Below are positions 50,576-59,800 of a DNA stretch of 64,000 nt, in pieces; within the stretch, counting starts at the first letter, position 1, and every line of letters starts with the position of its first letter. The position numbers and the translations under genes were made by a program. The stretch is from Arthrobacter frigidicola (GTDB taxonomy: Bacteria > Actinomycetota > Actinomycetes > Actinomycetales > Micrococcaceae): contig QZVU01000002.1 of the NCBI GenBank assembly GCA_003602285.1, positions 597,653 to 661,652 on the forward strand, given 5' to 3'. The notes below the pieces were generated by a model. That model did not search any database, was not told the origin of the DNA, and saw only the letters and a list, made by a program, of their open reading frames with translations.

Positions 50576-51331
50576 GTGGAACGGTCGATCCAGGACGTCG
50601 CGAGACTCGCCGGCACCACCAGCAGGGCCCTGCGCCACTACGGGCAGCTTGGCCTCCTTGAGCCGTCGCGCGTAGGCGCCAACGGCTACCGGTACTACGA
50701 CGACGACGCACTGGTGCGCCTCCAGCGCATCCTCCTCCTGCGCGGATTCGGGCTGGCACTGCCCGCCATCCGGGACATCCTCGACGGCGGCGAACAGCCG
50801 GCCGCTGCCCTGCGCACCCATCTGGGACAGCTGCGCCGGGAGCACCAGCGGATCGGACAACAGATCGAATCGGTGCTGGGCACCGTACGGAGTCTTGAGA
50901 GAGGGGAACCCCTGATGGCTGAGAACATGTTCGACGGCTTCGACCACACCCAGTTCAAGGAGGAGGTGGAGCAGCGGTGGGGCGCCGACGCGTACGCCGC
51001 CGGAGACTCATGGTGGCGGGCGAAGAGCGATGCCGAGCGGAAGAACTACACGGCGGCGGCCAAACGGCTCGCCGACGGCTGGGTGGCCGCGGCGTCCGGC
51101 GGCGAGCGCCCCGACGGGCCCCGCGCGCGGGAGCTCGCCGCCCGGCACGTCGAATGGCTGTCCGAGGCGCCGGGGATCCCCCGCGAGGACGGCAGACCGG
51201 CCAAGGACTACGTCATCGGGCTCGGGGAGATGTACGTCGCCGACCCCCGCTTCAGCGCAGTCTACGGAGGACCGGAGAAGGCAGGCTTCGTCCGCGACGC
51301 GCTGAAGGCCTACGCTGACGCCAACCTCTAG
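50576..51331 (+). CDS. MerR-family regulator with TipAS-type drug-binding domain
   Basis: A 251-residue protein. Residues 1-70 are a MerR winged helix (IQDVARLAGTTSRALRHYGQLGLLEPSRV), a coiled-coil helix follows (about 75-110), and residues 115-251 are a TipAS domain (MFDGFDHTQFKEEVEQRWG..., WLSEAPGIPRE, YGGPEKAGFVRDALKAYA). In TipAL such proteins bind thiopeptide antibiotics and activate their own promoter. The start is GTG at 50576. An internal MAENMFDGF start at about residue 112 could give a short TipAS form, as known for TipA. The promoter just upstream has its own binding dyad. Confidence 0.92.
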   Translation: MERSIQDVARLAGTTSRALRHYGQLGLLEPSRVGANGYRYYDDDALVRLQRILLLRGFGLALPAIRDILDGGEQPAAALRTHLGQLRREHQRIGQQIESVLGTVRSLERGEPLMAENMFDGFDHTQFKEEVEQRWGADAYAAGDSWWRAKSDAERKNYTAAAKRLADGWVAAASGGERPDGPRARELAARHVEWLSEAPGIPREDGRPAKDYVIGLGEMYVADPRFSAVYGGPEKAGFVRDALKAYADANL

Positions 51332-51365
51332 GACCCGGCCGGCCCCCGCCGGCCCCTCTCCAGCG

Positions 51366-51406
51366 CGCCGTGCCCGCCACGCCGCGGAAACCGGACGGGC
51401 ACGGCG
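51366..51406 (+). terminator. Stem-loop after the TipA-like gene
   Basis: An 11-bp perfect stem CGCCGTGCCCG / CGGGCACGGCG with a 19-base loop lies about 35 bases after the stop codon. Confidence 0.55.
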
Positions 51407-51424
51407 GGGCAGGCGCGGGCGCTA

Positions 51425-51456
51425 TTGACCCTCCCCGGCACAGATGGTTCGATAAT
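51425..51456 (+). promoter_or_regulatory. Possible promoter of the redox module
   Basis: TTGACC (51425-51430) and GATAAT (51451-51456) resemble -35 and -10 boxes, but the 20-base spacing is longer than usual. It would give an untranslated leader of about 125 bases if translation starts at 51587. Confidence 0.4.
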
Positions 51457-51586
51457 CGCGTGCGCCCCGAGGCGCACCGGACGTGGGAGGCCCAGTCATG
51501 GGACCAGCTTTTCCATGGGGCGGGAGCAGGAAAGCTGCTCAACACGAAGGTGCAGGGCCGGGCTGCCGGCCGGCCCGAGGGCGGCC

Positions 51587-53287
51587 GTGACGGCCCCGGC
51601 TGCGGGCCAGCGGAGGGCCGACGGGACAAGGGGGCTTACCGCGATCCTCACCGTCGATGACGAACCGAGCGTCTCCCGGGCCGTCGCGCGTGACCTGCGC
51701 CGGCGCTTCGGTGAACAGTACCGGATCGTGCGCGCCGATTCCGGGGCGGAGGCGCTCGAGGCACTGCGTGAACTGAAGCTCCGTGGTGACGAGGTGGCCC
51801 TGCTCATCGCGGACCACAAGATGCCCGAGATGAACGGCATCCAGTTCCTCGAGGCAGCCATCGACATCTACCCGGCGGCCCGCCGGATGCTGCTGACCGC
51901 CTACGCCGACACCAGCGCGGCCATCGACGCGATCAACGTCGTGGACCTCGACCACTACCTGCTCAAGCCCTGGGACCCGCCCGAGCAGAAGCTGTACCCG
52001 GTCGTCGATTCCCTCCTTGAGGCCTGGCGGAGTGCCGACCGCCGGCCCGTCCACACCACGACCCTGGTGGGCCACCGGTGGTCCGCGCGGTCCGTCGAAG
52101 TGCGCGAATTCCTGGCCCGGAACCAGGTCTCCTACCGCTGGTTGCCGGTCACGGAACCGGAGGCGCAGCGGATCCTGGCGGCGGCAGGCACCGACGGTTC
52201 GGTCCTTCCGGTGGTCGTGACCGCCGGTGGGGACGCCCTGATCGCCCCCACCGACACCGTCCTGGCCGAACGCGTGGGCCTGAGTACCGCCCCGCTCAAG
52301 GATTTCTACGATCTCGTGGTGGTCGGCGGGGGGCCGGCGGGGCTCGGGGCCGCGGTCTACGGCGCGTCCGAGGGCCTCCGGACGGTCCTCATTGAGAAGA
52401 ACGCCACCGGCGGGCAGGCCGGGCAGAGCTCCCGGATCGAGAACTATCTTGGTTTCCCGGACGGGGTTTCCGGTGCCCAGCTGGCCGACCGGGCCCGCCG
52501 CCAGGTCTCCAAGTTCGGCGCCGAGGTGCTCACCACCCGCAACATGACCGGGCTTGAGGCGAGGGGCGGGGCGCGCGTCGTGACCTTCGATGACGGGACG
52601 GAAATCGCCGGGCATGCGGTGGTGCTGGCGATGGGCGTGGCCTACAAGACCCTGGCCGGCGTTGGGCTCCCGCACCTCACCGATCGGGGTGTCTTCTACG
52701 GTGCTGCCACCGCCGCCGCGGCCGACCTCGCCGGCGAGGACGTCTACATCGTCGGGGGTGCAAATTCCGCAGGGCAGGCCGCCGTGTATTTCGCGCGGAC
52801 GGCCCGCTCGGTCAAGCTGCTGATCCGTGCCTCCAGCCTGACGGCGTCGATGTCCTCCTACCTCATCGACCAGATCGAGGCCACCGCGAACATCGAACTC
52901 CTGCTCCAGACGGAGGTGGCGGCGGCCCGCGGCGAGGACCACCTTGAGGGGCTGACCCTGCGGAATCGGGAAACGGGTACGGCCCGGGAGGTGGCGACGA
53001 ACTGGCTGTTCGTCTTTATTGGAGCCGATCCCCACACGGAGAACCTCGAGGGGGCGCTCGTCCGGGACAGCCGCGGGTTCATCGTGACCGGCAACGACCT
53101 GCTGACCGACGGCAGGCCCCCTGCGGACTGGCCACTCGACCGCATGCCGTACCCGCTCGAGACCAGCATCCCCGGGGTGTTCGTCGCAGGCGACGTGCGC
53201 GCCGGCTCGGTGAAACGGGTGGCCTCGGCGGTCGGCGAAGGCGCCATGGCCGTCACCCTCGCCCATCGATACCTGGCCGCGCAGTGA
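51587..53287 (+). CDS. Response regulator fused to thioredoxin-reductase-like flavoprotein
   Basis: A 566-residue fusion. A receiver domain (about 19-140) has the acidic pocket VDDE, phospho-acceptor Asp76 in IADHKMPEMNG and Lys in YLLKPWDPP. A short thioredoxin-like stretch follows (about 160-220). A thioredoxin-reductase fold completes it, with FAD motif GGGPAGLGAAVYGASEG, ATGGQAGQSSRIENYLGFP and NAD motif GGANSAGQAAVYFAR. The CxxC of true thioredoxin reductases is absent (ATAAAA in its place). The start is uncertain: GTG at 51587 is used, ATG at 51515 is possible, and the conserved part begins at ACC GCG ATC with no start codon nearby. It overlaps the next gene by four bases. Confidence 0.87.
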   Translation: MTAPAAGQRRADGTRGLTAILTVDDEPSVSRAVARDLRRRFGEQYRIVRADSGAEALEALRELKLRGDEVALLIADHKMPEMNGIQFLEAAIDIYPAARRMLLTAYADTSAAIDAINVVDLDHYLLKPWDPPEQKLYPVVDSLLEAWRSADRRPVHTTTLVGHRWSARSVEVREFLARNQVSYRWLPVTEPEAQRILAAAGTDGSVLPVVVTAGGDALIAPTDTVLAERVGLSTAPLKDFYDLVVVGGGPAGLGAAVYGASEGLRTVLIEKNATGGQAGQSSRIENYLGFPDGVSGAQLADRARRQVSKFGAEVLTTRNMTGLEARGGARVVTFDDGTEIAGHAVVLAMGVAYKTLAGVGLPHLTDRGVFYGAATAAAADLAGEDVYIVGGANSAGQAAVYFARTARSVKLLIRASSLTASMSSYLIDQIEATANIELLLQTEVAAARGEDHLEGLTLRNRETGTAREVATNWLFVFIGADPHTENLEGALVRDSRGFIVTGNDLLTDGRPPADWPLDRMPYPLETSIPGVFVAGDVRAGSVKRVASAVGEGAMAVTLAHRYLAAQ

Positions 53288-54756
53288 ACGGGGGCCAGCG
53301 GTGCGATCCGGAGGAGCTCCGCACGCTCTTCCTGTTCGAAAAGCTCACCGAGGAGCAGCTTGCCTGGATCTGTGAGATCGGCACCATCCGCTCCTACGGG
53401 GCCGAGACGATCTACAGCGAGAACACGCCGGCGGAGGTCTTCTACGTCCTGCTCGACGGCGAGGTGGTGCTGACCCGCCGGGTCGGCGACGATGACGTGG
53501 AGCTTATCCGCACCAGCCAGCGGGGAGTGTACGCCGGCGCGGTGCAGGCCTACCTCGGGGACCGGGTACCCCAGGTCTATTCGACGTCCTTCCGCACGAG
53601 CAGGCCCAGCCGCTTCCTCGAGATCGGGGCCGAGGACTTCGGCAACCTCGTCGGCGACTGGTTCCCGATGGCGCTGCACCTGCTCGAGGGACTGTTCCTA
53701 GGCATGGAGAACACCCGCGAGGTCATCGCACAGCGGGAGCGGCTGATGGCACTGGGCTCCCTCTCGGCCGGACTGACCCACGAGCTCAACAACCCGGCGG
53801 CGTCGGCGCTGCGGGCCACCTCCGTGCTGCGGGAACGGGTTGCCGCCCTTCGTGACACGATCCATTTCGCGGCGGGCCTGACCGTGGCCCCGGAGGCGCT
53901 CGAGCGGCTCGTCGACCTGCAGGAAGAGGCGCTGCGCCGGTCCGCGCACGTCGGAACCCTCGGCCCGCTCGAAGTCTCCGACCGGGAGGACGCGCTCGCC
54001 GACTGGCTCGAGGACCACGGGGTCCAGGGCAGCTGGGAGCTGGCCGCGACCTTCGTCCAGGCCGGTGTCGGCGAGGACTGGCTGAAGGAGGCCGCGACGG
54101 CCGCTCCCGACGGTGACATCAACGGGGTGCTCCACTGGCTGGCCAACGTGATCGTCACCGAACAGCTGATGAATGAGATCCAGGATTCGACCTCCCGGAT
54201 CTCCACCCTGGTCGAAGCGGCCTCCCAGTACTCCCAGCTCGACCGCGCGCCCTACCAGGAGGCCGACGTGCGTACGCTGCTCGACAGCACCCTGGTCATG
54301 CTGGCCCAGCGCATCGGTGCCGGGATCACGGTCGAGAAGACCTACGATCCCGACCTGCCGATGCTTCAGTGCTACCCGGCCGAACTCAACCAGGTCTGGA
54401 CGAACCTCATCGACAACGCCGTGGCCGCCATGGAGGGCCAGGGCCGGCTGACCGTGACCGCCGTCCGCGAGCGCGACACCGTCCTCGTGGAGATCGGGGA
54501 CTCCGGGCCCGGCGTTCCCCGCGAGCTTCGGGGCCGGATTTTCGAGCCGTTCTTCACCACCAAACCGGTGGGCAGCGGAACGGGCCTCGGCCTGGACATC
54601 TCCTGGCGGATCGTCGTGAACAAGCACCATGGGTCGCTGAAGCTGGTCAGCGACCCGGCCACGGCTTTCCAGGTGCGGCTGCCGCTGCGGCAGCCCGCTG
54701 AGGACGACGGGGCCGGCCCCGCCCCGGCGCAGGAAGCCCGGGCCGCGCACGGATGA
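53284..54756 (+). CDS. Sensor histidine kinase with cyclic-nucleotide-binding domain
   Basis: A 490-residue cytoplasmic kinase. Residues about 15-135 are a Crp-like cyclic-nucleotide-binding domain (AETIYSENTPAEVFYVLLDGEVVLTRR). The phospho-acceptor is His166 in LSAGLTHELNNPAASA. The ATPase domain has the N box (NQVWTNLIDNAVAAM near 378-392), GDSGPGV, FEPFFTTKPVGSGTGLGLDIS. No membrane helix is present, so it senses an internal signal. It begins at a GTG overlapping the flavoprotein stop and ends overlapping the antiporter start (ATGA). The receiver of the flavoprotein is the obvious phosphotransfer partner. Confidence 0.9.
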   Translation: MNGGQRCDPEELRTLFLFEKLTEEQLAWICEIGTIRSYGAETIYSENTPAEVFYVLLDGEVVLTRRVGDDDVELIRTSQRGVYAGAVQAYLGDRVPQVYSTSFRTSRPSRFLEIGAEDFGNLVGDWFPMALHLLEGLFLGMENTREVIAQRERLMALGSLSAGLTHELNNPAASALRATSVLRERVAALRDTIHFAAGLTVAPEALERLVDLQEEALRRSAHVGTLGPLEVSDREDALADWLEDHGVQGSWELAATFVQAGVGEDWLKEAATAAPDGDINGVLHWLANVIVTEQLMNEIQDSTSRISTLVEAASQYSQLDRAPYQEADVRTLLDSTLVMLAQRIGAGITVEKTYDPDLPMLQCYPAELNQVWTNLIDNAVAAMEGQGRLTVTAVRERDTVLVEIGDSGPGVPRELRGRIFEPFFTTKPVGSGTGLGLDISWRIVVNKHHGSLKLVSDPATAFQVRLPLRQPAEDDGAGPAPAQEARAAHG

Positions 54757-56657
54757 ACCTCGCCCTGACCCTGCTCGCCGTCGTGGCCGTCATCTGCGCC
54801 GCCAGCGCCCTGGCCACCCGGTGGCGGATGTCGGCCCCGCTGCTGCTCGTGATCCTCGGAGTGATCGGGTCCTACCTGCCGTTCATCCCACCGGTGCGCC
54901 TTATCCCCGAGATCGTGCTGATCGGCATCCTGCCGCCGCTGCTGTACGCGGCCGCCCTTCGGACCCCCGTCGTGCAGTTCCGGGCCCTCAAGCGGCCCAT
55001 CGCGCTGCTCTCGGTCGGCTATGTCATCTTCGGCACGGTCACCATAGGACTCCTGGTCGCCTGGCTGATCCCCGAGGTGCCCCTGCCGGCCGCCTTCGCC
55101 CTGGGTGCCGTCGTCGCGCCCCCGGACGCGGTCGCGGCCACGTCCATCGCGCGGCGGGTGGGCATGCCCCGCCGGGCGGTGGCGATCCTTGAAGGGGAGT
55201 CCCTCGTCAACGACGCCACCGCCCTGGTGCTGCTGCGCTCCTCCGTCGCCGCGCTCGCCGGGAGCATCAGCCTGCTCGAGATTGCCTTCGAATTCGTGGT
55301 GGCCGCCGCCGGCGGTGCGCTCATCGGCGCGGGCGCCGCCCTGGTGCTGCTGGGAATCCGCAGGCGCGTGCGGAACGTGCCGATCAACACGGCGATGTCC
55401 CTGGCCGCACCCTTCGTCGCGTTCCTGCCCGCCGAGGCCCTCCACGCCTCGGGGGTACTCGCGGTCGTCGTGGCCGGCCTGATGATCGGCACCCGGACGC
55501 CCTCGATGCCCGGCAGCGCCTCACGGCTGAGCCAGCGCACCAACTGGGCGACGGTCCAGTTCCTCCTTGAGAACGCGGTGTTCCTGCTCATCGGGCTGCA
55601 GGTACGCTCGATCGTCGACGCCGCGCTGATGGACCCGATGGGCCCGGCACGGGTCTGGACCGTGTGCGGCATCATCCTGCTGGCGGTCATCGCGCTGCGC
55701 CCGGTCTGGATCTTCCCTGCCAGCTACCTGCCCCGGCTCCTCCCACGGATCCGGACCGCCGAACCTCCGCTGCCCTGGCAGTTCCCGGCCGTCGTCGCAT
55801 GGGCCGGGATGCGCGGGGTGGTGACGCTGGCGGCGGTATTCGTCCTCCCGGCGGACATTCCACACCGGCCGGTGCTCATCCTCGCCGCCCTCGTCGTGGC
55901 CGCCGGAACCCTGGCCATCCAGGGTTTCAGCCTGCCCTGGGTGGTGCGCCGGCTCGGGCTGCGCGGCCCCGACCGCCGGGAGGATGCGCTGCAGCGGGCC
56001 CTGCTGGTGCGCCAATCCACCGCGGCCGGGCTGGGGCAGCTTGAGGGGCGCATCCTTGCCGAGGACTCCCCGGAGTTGCTGGGGATGCTCCGGCGCCGCA
56101 CCAAGGAGTGGAGCGCCGCGGCCTGGGAGCGCCTCGGACCACCCGAGGAGCAGCTCCAAACCCCGAGCCAGCGGTATTTCGAACTGCGGATGGTGATGCT
56201 CGACGCCGAACGCCGGGAGGTGCTGAAGCTGCGCCGGCAGGGCCTCTATGCCGCCGAAGTGGTCGATGAGGTCCTCGAGCGGCTCGACTCCGAGGAGGCG
56301 ATGCTTGAGACGTTCCTCGCCGAGGAAGCGGATGAGGCCGGCGGGACAGTTCCTGCGGTGGGCCCGGCCGCCCTGGCGGATCCGCGGGACCGGCCCGTCC
56401 CGGACGGGTGTGCGCATCTTCAGGACGCGCCCGAACGGCGGGCCCCGGCAGACCCCCGGTGCCTTGACTGCGCCCGTGAGGGGACGACGCCGGTGCACCT
56501 GCGGATGTGCCTTGAGTGCGGCGAGGTCGCATGCTGTGAATCCTCCCCGGGCCTGCATGCCGACCGGCACTTCCGGAATACGGGGCATCCGCTGATGCGC
56601 AGCGTCGAACCGGGCGAGTCGTGGCGGTGGTGCTACCTCGACGAGGTGCTTGGCTGA
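54753..56657 (+). CDS. CPA1 cation/proton antiporter with C-terminal UBP-type zinc finger
   Basis: A 634-residue protein. Residues 1-415 form a CPA1-type membrane domain of about 12 helices, with GAVVAPPDAVAA near 122-133 and LEGESLVNDATALVL near 147-161 carrying the ion-binding acidic residues. Residues about 415-535 are cytoplasmic helices. Residues 552-634 form a UBP zinc finger: Cys553/His555, Cys570/Cys573, Cys586/Cys589, Cys594, then His602, His606 and His612 in the family spacing. Bacteria usually encode the UBP finger as a separate small protein. It is translationally coupled to the kinase gene. Confidence 0.9.
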   Translation: MNLALTLLAVVAVICAASALATRWRMSAPLLLVILGVIGSYLPFIPPVRLIPEIVLIGILPPLLYAAALRTPVVQFRALKRPIALLSVGYVIFGTVTIGLLVAWLIPEVPLPAAFALGAVVAPPDAVAATSIARRVGMPRRAVAILEGESLVNDATALVLLRSSVAALAGSISLLEIAFEFVVAAAGGALIGAGAALVLLGIRRRVRNVPINTAMSLAAPFVAFLPAEALHASGVLAVVVAGLMIGTRTPSMPGSASRLSQRTNWATVQFLLENAVFLLIGLQVRSIVDAALMDPMGPARVWTVCGIILLAVIALRPVWIFPASYLPRLLPRIRTAEPPLPWQFPAVVAWAGMRGVVTLAAVFVLPADIPHRPVLILAALVVAAGTLAIQGFSLPWVVRRLGLRGPDRREDALQRALLVRQSTAAGLGQLEGRILAEDSPELLGMLRRRTKEWSAAAWERLGPPEEQLQTPSQRYFELRMVMLDAERREVLKLRRQGLYAAEVVDEVLERLDSEEAMLETFLAEEADEAGGTVPAVGPAALADPRDRPVPDGCAHLQDAPERRAPADPRCLDCAREGTTPVHLRMCLECGEVACCESSPGLHADRHFRNTGHPLMRSVEPGESWRWCYLDEVLG

Positions 56658-56724
56658 TCTCAGTCCGCAGCCGTCCACCGTCCGCCCGCTGCGGGGAAGC
56701 CGGTACGCGCGAAGCGCAGACGAA

Positions 56725-56756
56725 AGGGCCCGCCCGGCTGCTGCCGGACGGGCCCT
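56725..56756. terminator. Stem-loop after the antiporter gene
   Basis: AGGGCCCG and CGGGCCCT form an outer 8-bp stem, extended inward by CCGGC/GCCGG past a one-base mismatch. It lies between convergent genes. Confidence 0.65.
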
Positions 56757-56765
56757 GGTGCGGGC

Positions 56766-56850
56766 GAATCAGCGGAGGTACCGATCAGCCCGCGATTCGA
56801 TCAGCGGGAGAACTGATTAGCCGGCGACTGATCAGCCGGCGGCCTTGATC
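56766..56850 (-). repeat. Degenerate 15-17 bp repeats spanning the protease stop
   Basis: On the minus strand, units beginning CTGATC or CTAATC recur about every 15-17 bases from inside the last codons of the protease gene to about 60 bases past its TGA. At least five units are recognisable; several repeat the TGA or TAA. Confidence 0.75.
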
Positions 56851-59800
56851 AGTTCGGCGGTGTCGGCGCGGAACAGTCCGCCCTGCCGGGTGCCGACGAA
56901 CAGCCACTTCCCGTCGTCGCTCGCATCGAGCGAGGTGACCGAGGTGGAGGCCAGTCCGGCGGACACGTTCTTCCAGGTGACACCCCCGTCCAGGCTCGCG
57001 AGCACCCCGCGGCCATGGACCCACAGGGGAGTGGGGCGGAAGGTCGTCGACCCGGCGAACAGCACGGTCTGGCTTCCGCGCTTGCCCCTCACCACGGCCT
57101 CCGTGATCGAGCTGGTGTACATGTCGATCCCGCCGACGTCCGAGCGCGTGAAGCTCTTCCCGCCGTCGGTCGAGACGGAGATGCCCCGGCCCCCGGCGAC
57201 GATGTGGAGCGGATCGGCCGGATCGACCCAGACGGTCGAGGTTTCCCCTTCCTGCACCTGGCGGATCGTGGCTCCGTCGTCCTCCGAGAGGTAGAGTCCC
57301 TCGTCGGCGGCAAGCCACATCCGGGTGACGTTCGAGGGGTCGATGGCGATGTTCCGGATGGTGATCGGGTGCTGGTATGTCTCCCAGGTCCGCCAGGCGT
57401 CACGGGTGACCAGGAGGCCCCTGTCCCCGAAGTCCGAGTAGCTCCCAGCGCCGTGCGCTGTCGTGGTCGGGCTGGCCTCAAGGTCGTGGATCACCTGTCC
57501 GCGGGAGGACCTGCCGGCCTGCTTCCAGGTCGCTCCGCCGTCGGAGCTCACCTCGATCCGGTGGGCGAACCAGGCATCCACGCGGGTCTTCCACAGGGCG
57601 TTCCGGTCCCCGGCGTCCTGCTCCAGTTCATCGGAGCGGACGCCGATCATACCCTCTCCGCCCGTGGGGCCCCATTCGACGACGTTGGCGGGCAGCTTGC
57701 GCCCGGCCGGAAGCTCGCGCGATGTGGAACCCTGATCGTCGGACACGAACAGGCGCGGGGCGCCCTTGGCATCGGTCGAGGCGATGACGTCCTTGATGGT
57801 CGTGGCAGCCACGCCGAGCCGCTTGAAGGAGTCTCCGTCATTGTGTGAGGCGTAAAGGCCGCTCCCTTCCATCGCCACGAGCAGGGAACGTCGATCGTCC
57901 GGCCACCGGGCGAAGTCGCTGCCGATGCCACCGCCGCCGCCCGGGTAGGGGAAGTCCTTCCAGGTGGCGCCGTTGTCGGTGGAGCGGGCATATCCGTTGT
58001 TGCTGGTGGCCCGGATGAGTTCATCTCCGACCGCGTGGACGTTGATGGCGAAGGATCCAAGCGGCTCGGTTGTCCTCCACGTCGAGCCTCCGTCGGTCGA
58101 GGTGGTGACCCGTTCGCGTTCGCTGACGGCCACCACCGAGCCGGTCGCGGCGACCCCGGTGATGCTCCGGTCAGGGGATTCGTACACCAGTTCAGGGGTG
58201 CCGGGGCTTCCGAAGATGTCCTCGGCCCGCCAGACCCGGTCGAACGCGTTGACCAGCAGATTGCCGTTCTGCAGCGCGGCGCCGGTCACCGCTCCCGCCC
58301 AGCGGAAGGGCTCGTGGGACCAGGTGGCCCCGCCGTCGAGGCTGATTTCCACTCCGTCCGCGGTGAGGACGGCGAGCCTGCTGCCGTCATTGACGACCGC
58401 GGAGACGTGCTTGTCGGGCATCGGCAGGACGCTCCAGGTCTTCCCGAGGTCCTCCGTGCGCAGCAGGCGCCCGGCGTAGCTTGGGTCCATGGGCGGATTC
58501 GTCCCTCCGCCGTTGACGGCGTACCAGAAGGCCTTGCCGTTCTTCGGGTCGGCAAGAGGGATACCCCTGCCGTCGGCCACCGGCAGGGACCTCACCTGCC
58601 GCCACGAGGCGCCGTGATCGGTGGTGACGAAGGGGCGCACCGACGTCGACGTCGTCTGCAGTGCGGTTCCGGGCGTGGCCGGCGAGACAGCGAACTGGTC
58701 CGAACTGGCGTTCCGCCCCACCTGCTTCCACGTGTCCCCGGAGGTTTCACCGGAGACGACTTCCATCGAGCCTGACCCCGCGACCTGGCTGCCGCTGGTG
58801 ACGCCGGTGGCGGTGAGGGTGTAGGCGCCCACATCGCGTGCCTCAACGTCGGCGCTGTACCAGCCGGGCATCGACGGCGACGGAACCGTGGCGACGGTGA
58901 ACGGTCCGCCGGTCCCGCCGTTGCTGGACACCGTCAGGACCGGCGCCTCGTCAAGGCGAAGGAAGGAGCTAACCAGGACCCTCGTCGTTCCGGGAGCCGC
59001 GGGCTGGGGCGTAGCGGTGACCGAGAGGCGGCGCGAGAGCTGCAGGTAGGGGATGCGCACCTCGGTGCCGTCGCTCAGACGGGCGAGGATGACCCCCGAG
59101 AGCTCGGAGTCCGCCTCGGACACCGTTGCGGATGCCACCGCCTCCACCGGGACCGAGGCGCCGGGTGCGATGCTGACCTCGGGGCTGCTCAGCGTCAGTT
59201 CACCGGCGCTGCTGTCTGAGGGAAGGACCTCAAGCCGCGCGGAGACCGGCTCGGTGGAGAGGTTTTTCAGGGCGAATTCGAGGGGAACGGGCCGGTCGCC
59301 GCGGGCGTCGGCCTGGCCGAACCCGAGGGACGACGGTGATGCGAGAACGCTTGCCTTTTTCAGCGTGCCCGTGTCGGCCCGGCCGGCGCCCTGGAGGGTG
59401 GGGGAGAGTCGTGCGGACGCTCCCGCGAGCTCCTTCGAACTCCCCACGAGGAGCGAGCGAAGCGATGCCGGGTCCAGGTCGGGATGCTGGGCGCCCGCGA
59501 TGGCCGCGGCTCCCGCGACGAAGGGCGAGGCCATCGACGTTCCGGAGAGCCGGGCGACATTGCCGGGTGCTCCGAAGGTGGAGGGAACCGTTGAGAGGAT
59601 ATCCAGACCGGGAGCAACGATTTCGGGCTTGAGCCGGCTGCGGACCGTTGGTCCGCGGGAGCTGAAGCTGGCGATGGTGTCGGTCGCGTCGACCGACGAG
59701 ATGGTGATCCGGGCAGTTCCCTCCTCCACCGCTTCGGCGAAGGCAGCGTATTCCGAGTTCTTCATCCCGAGGACAACGACCGAATCCAGCCGTGAATCAC

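Noticed and set aside
51539-53266. A 575-codon minus-strand open frame
   Set aside because: Antisense to the flavoprotein; no recognisable motif.
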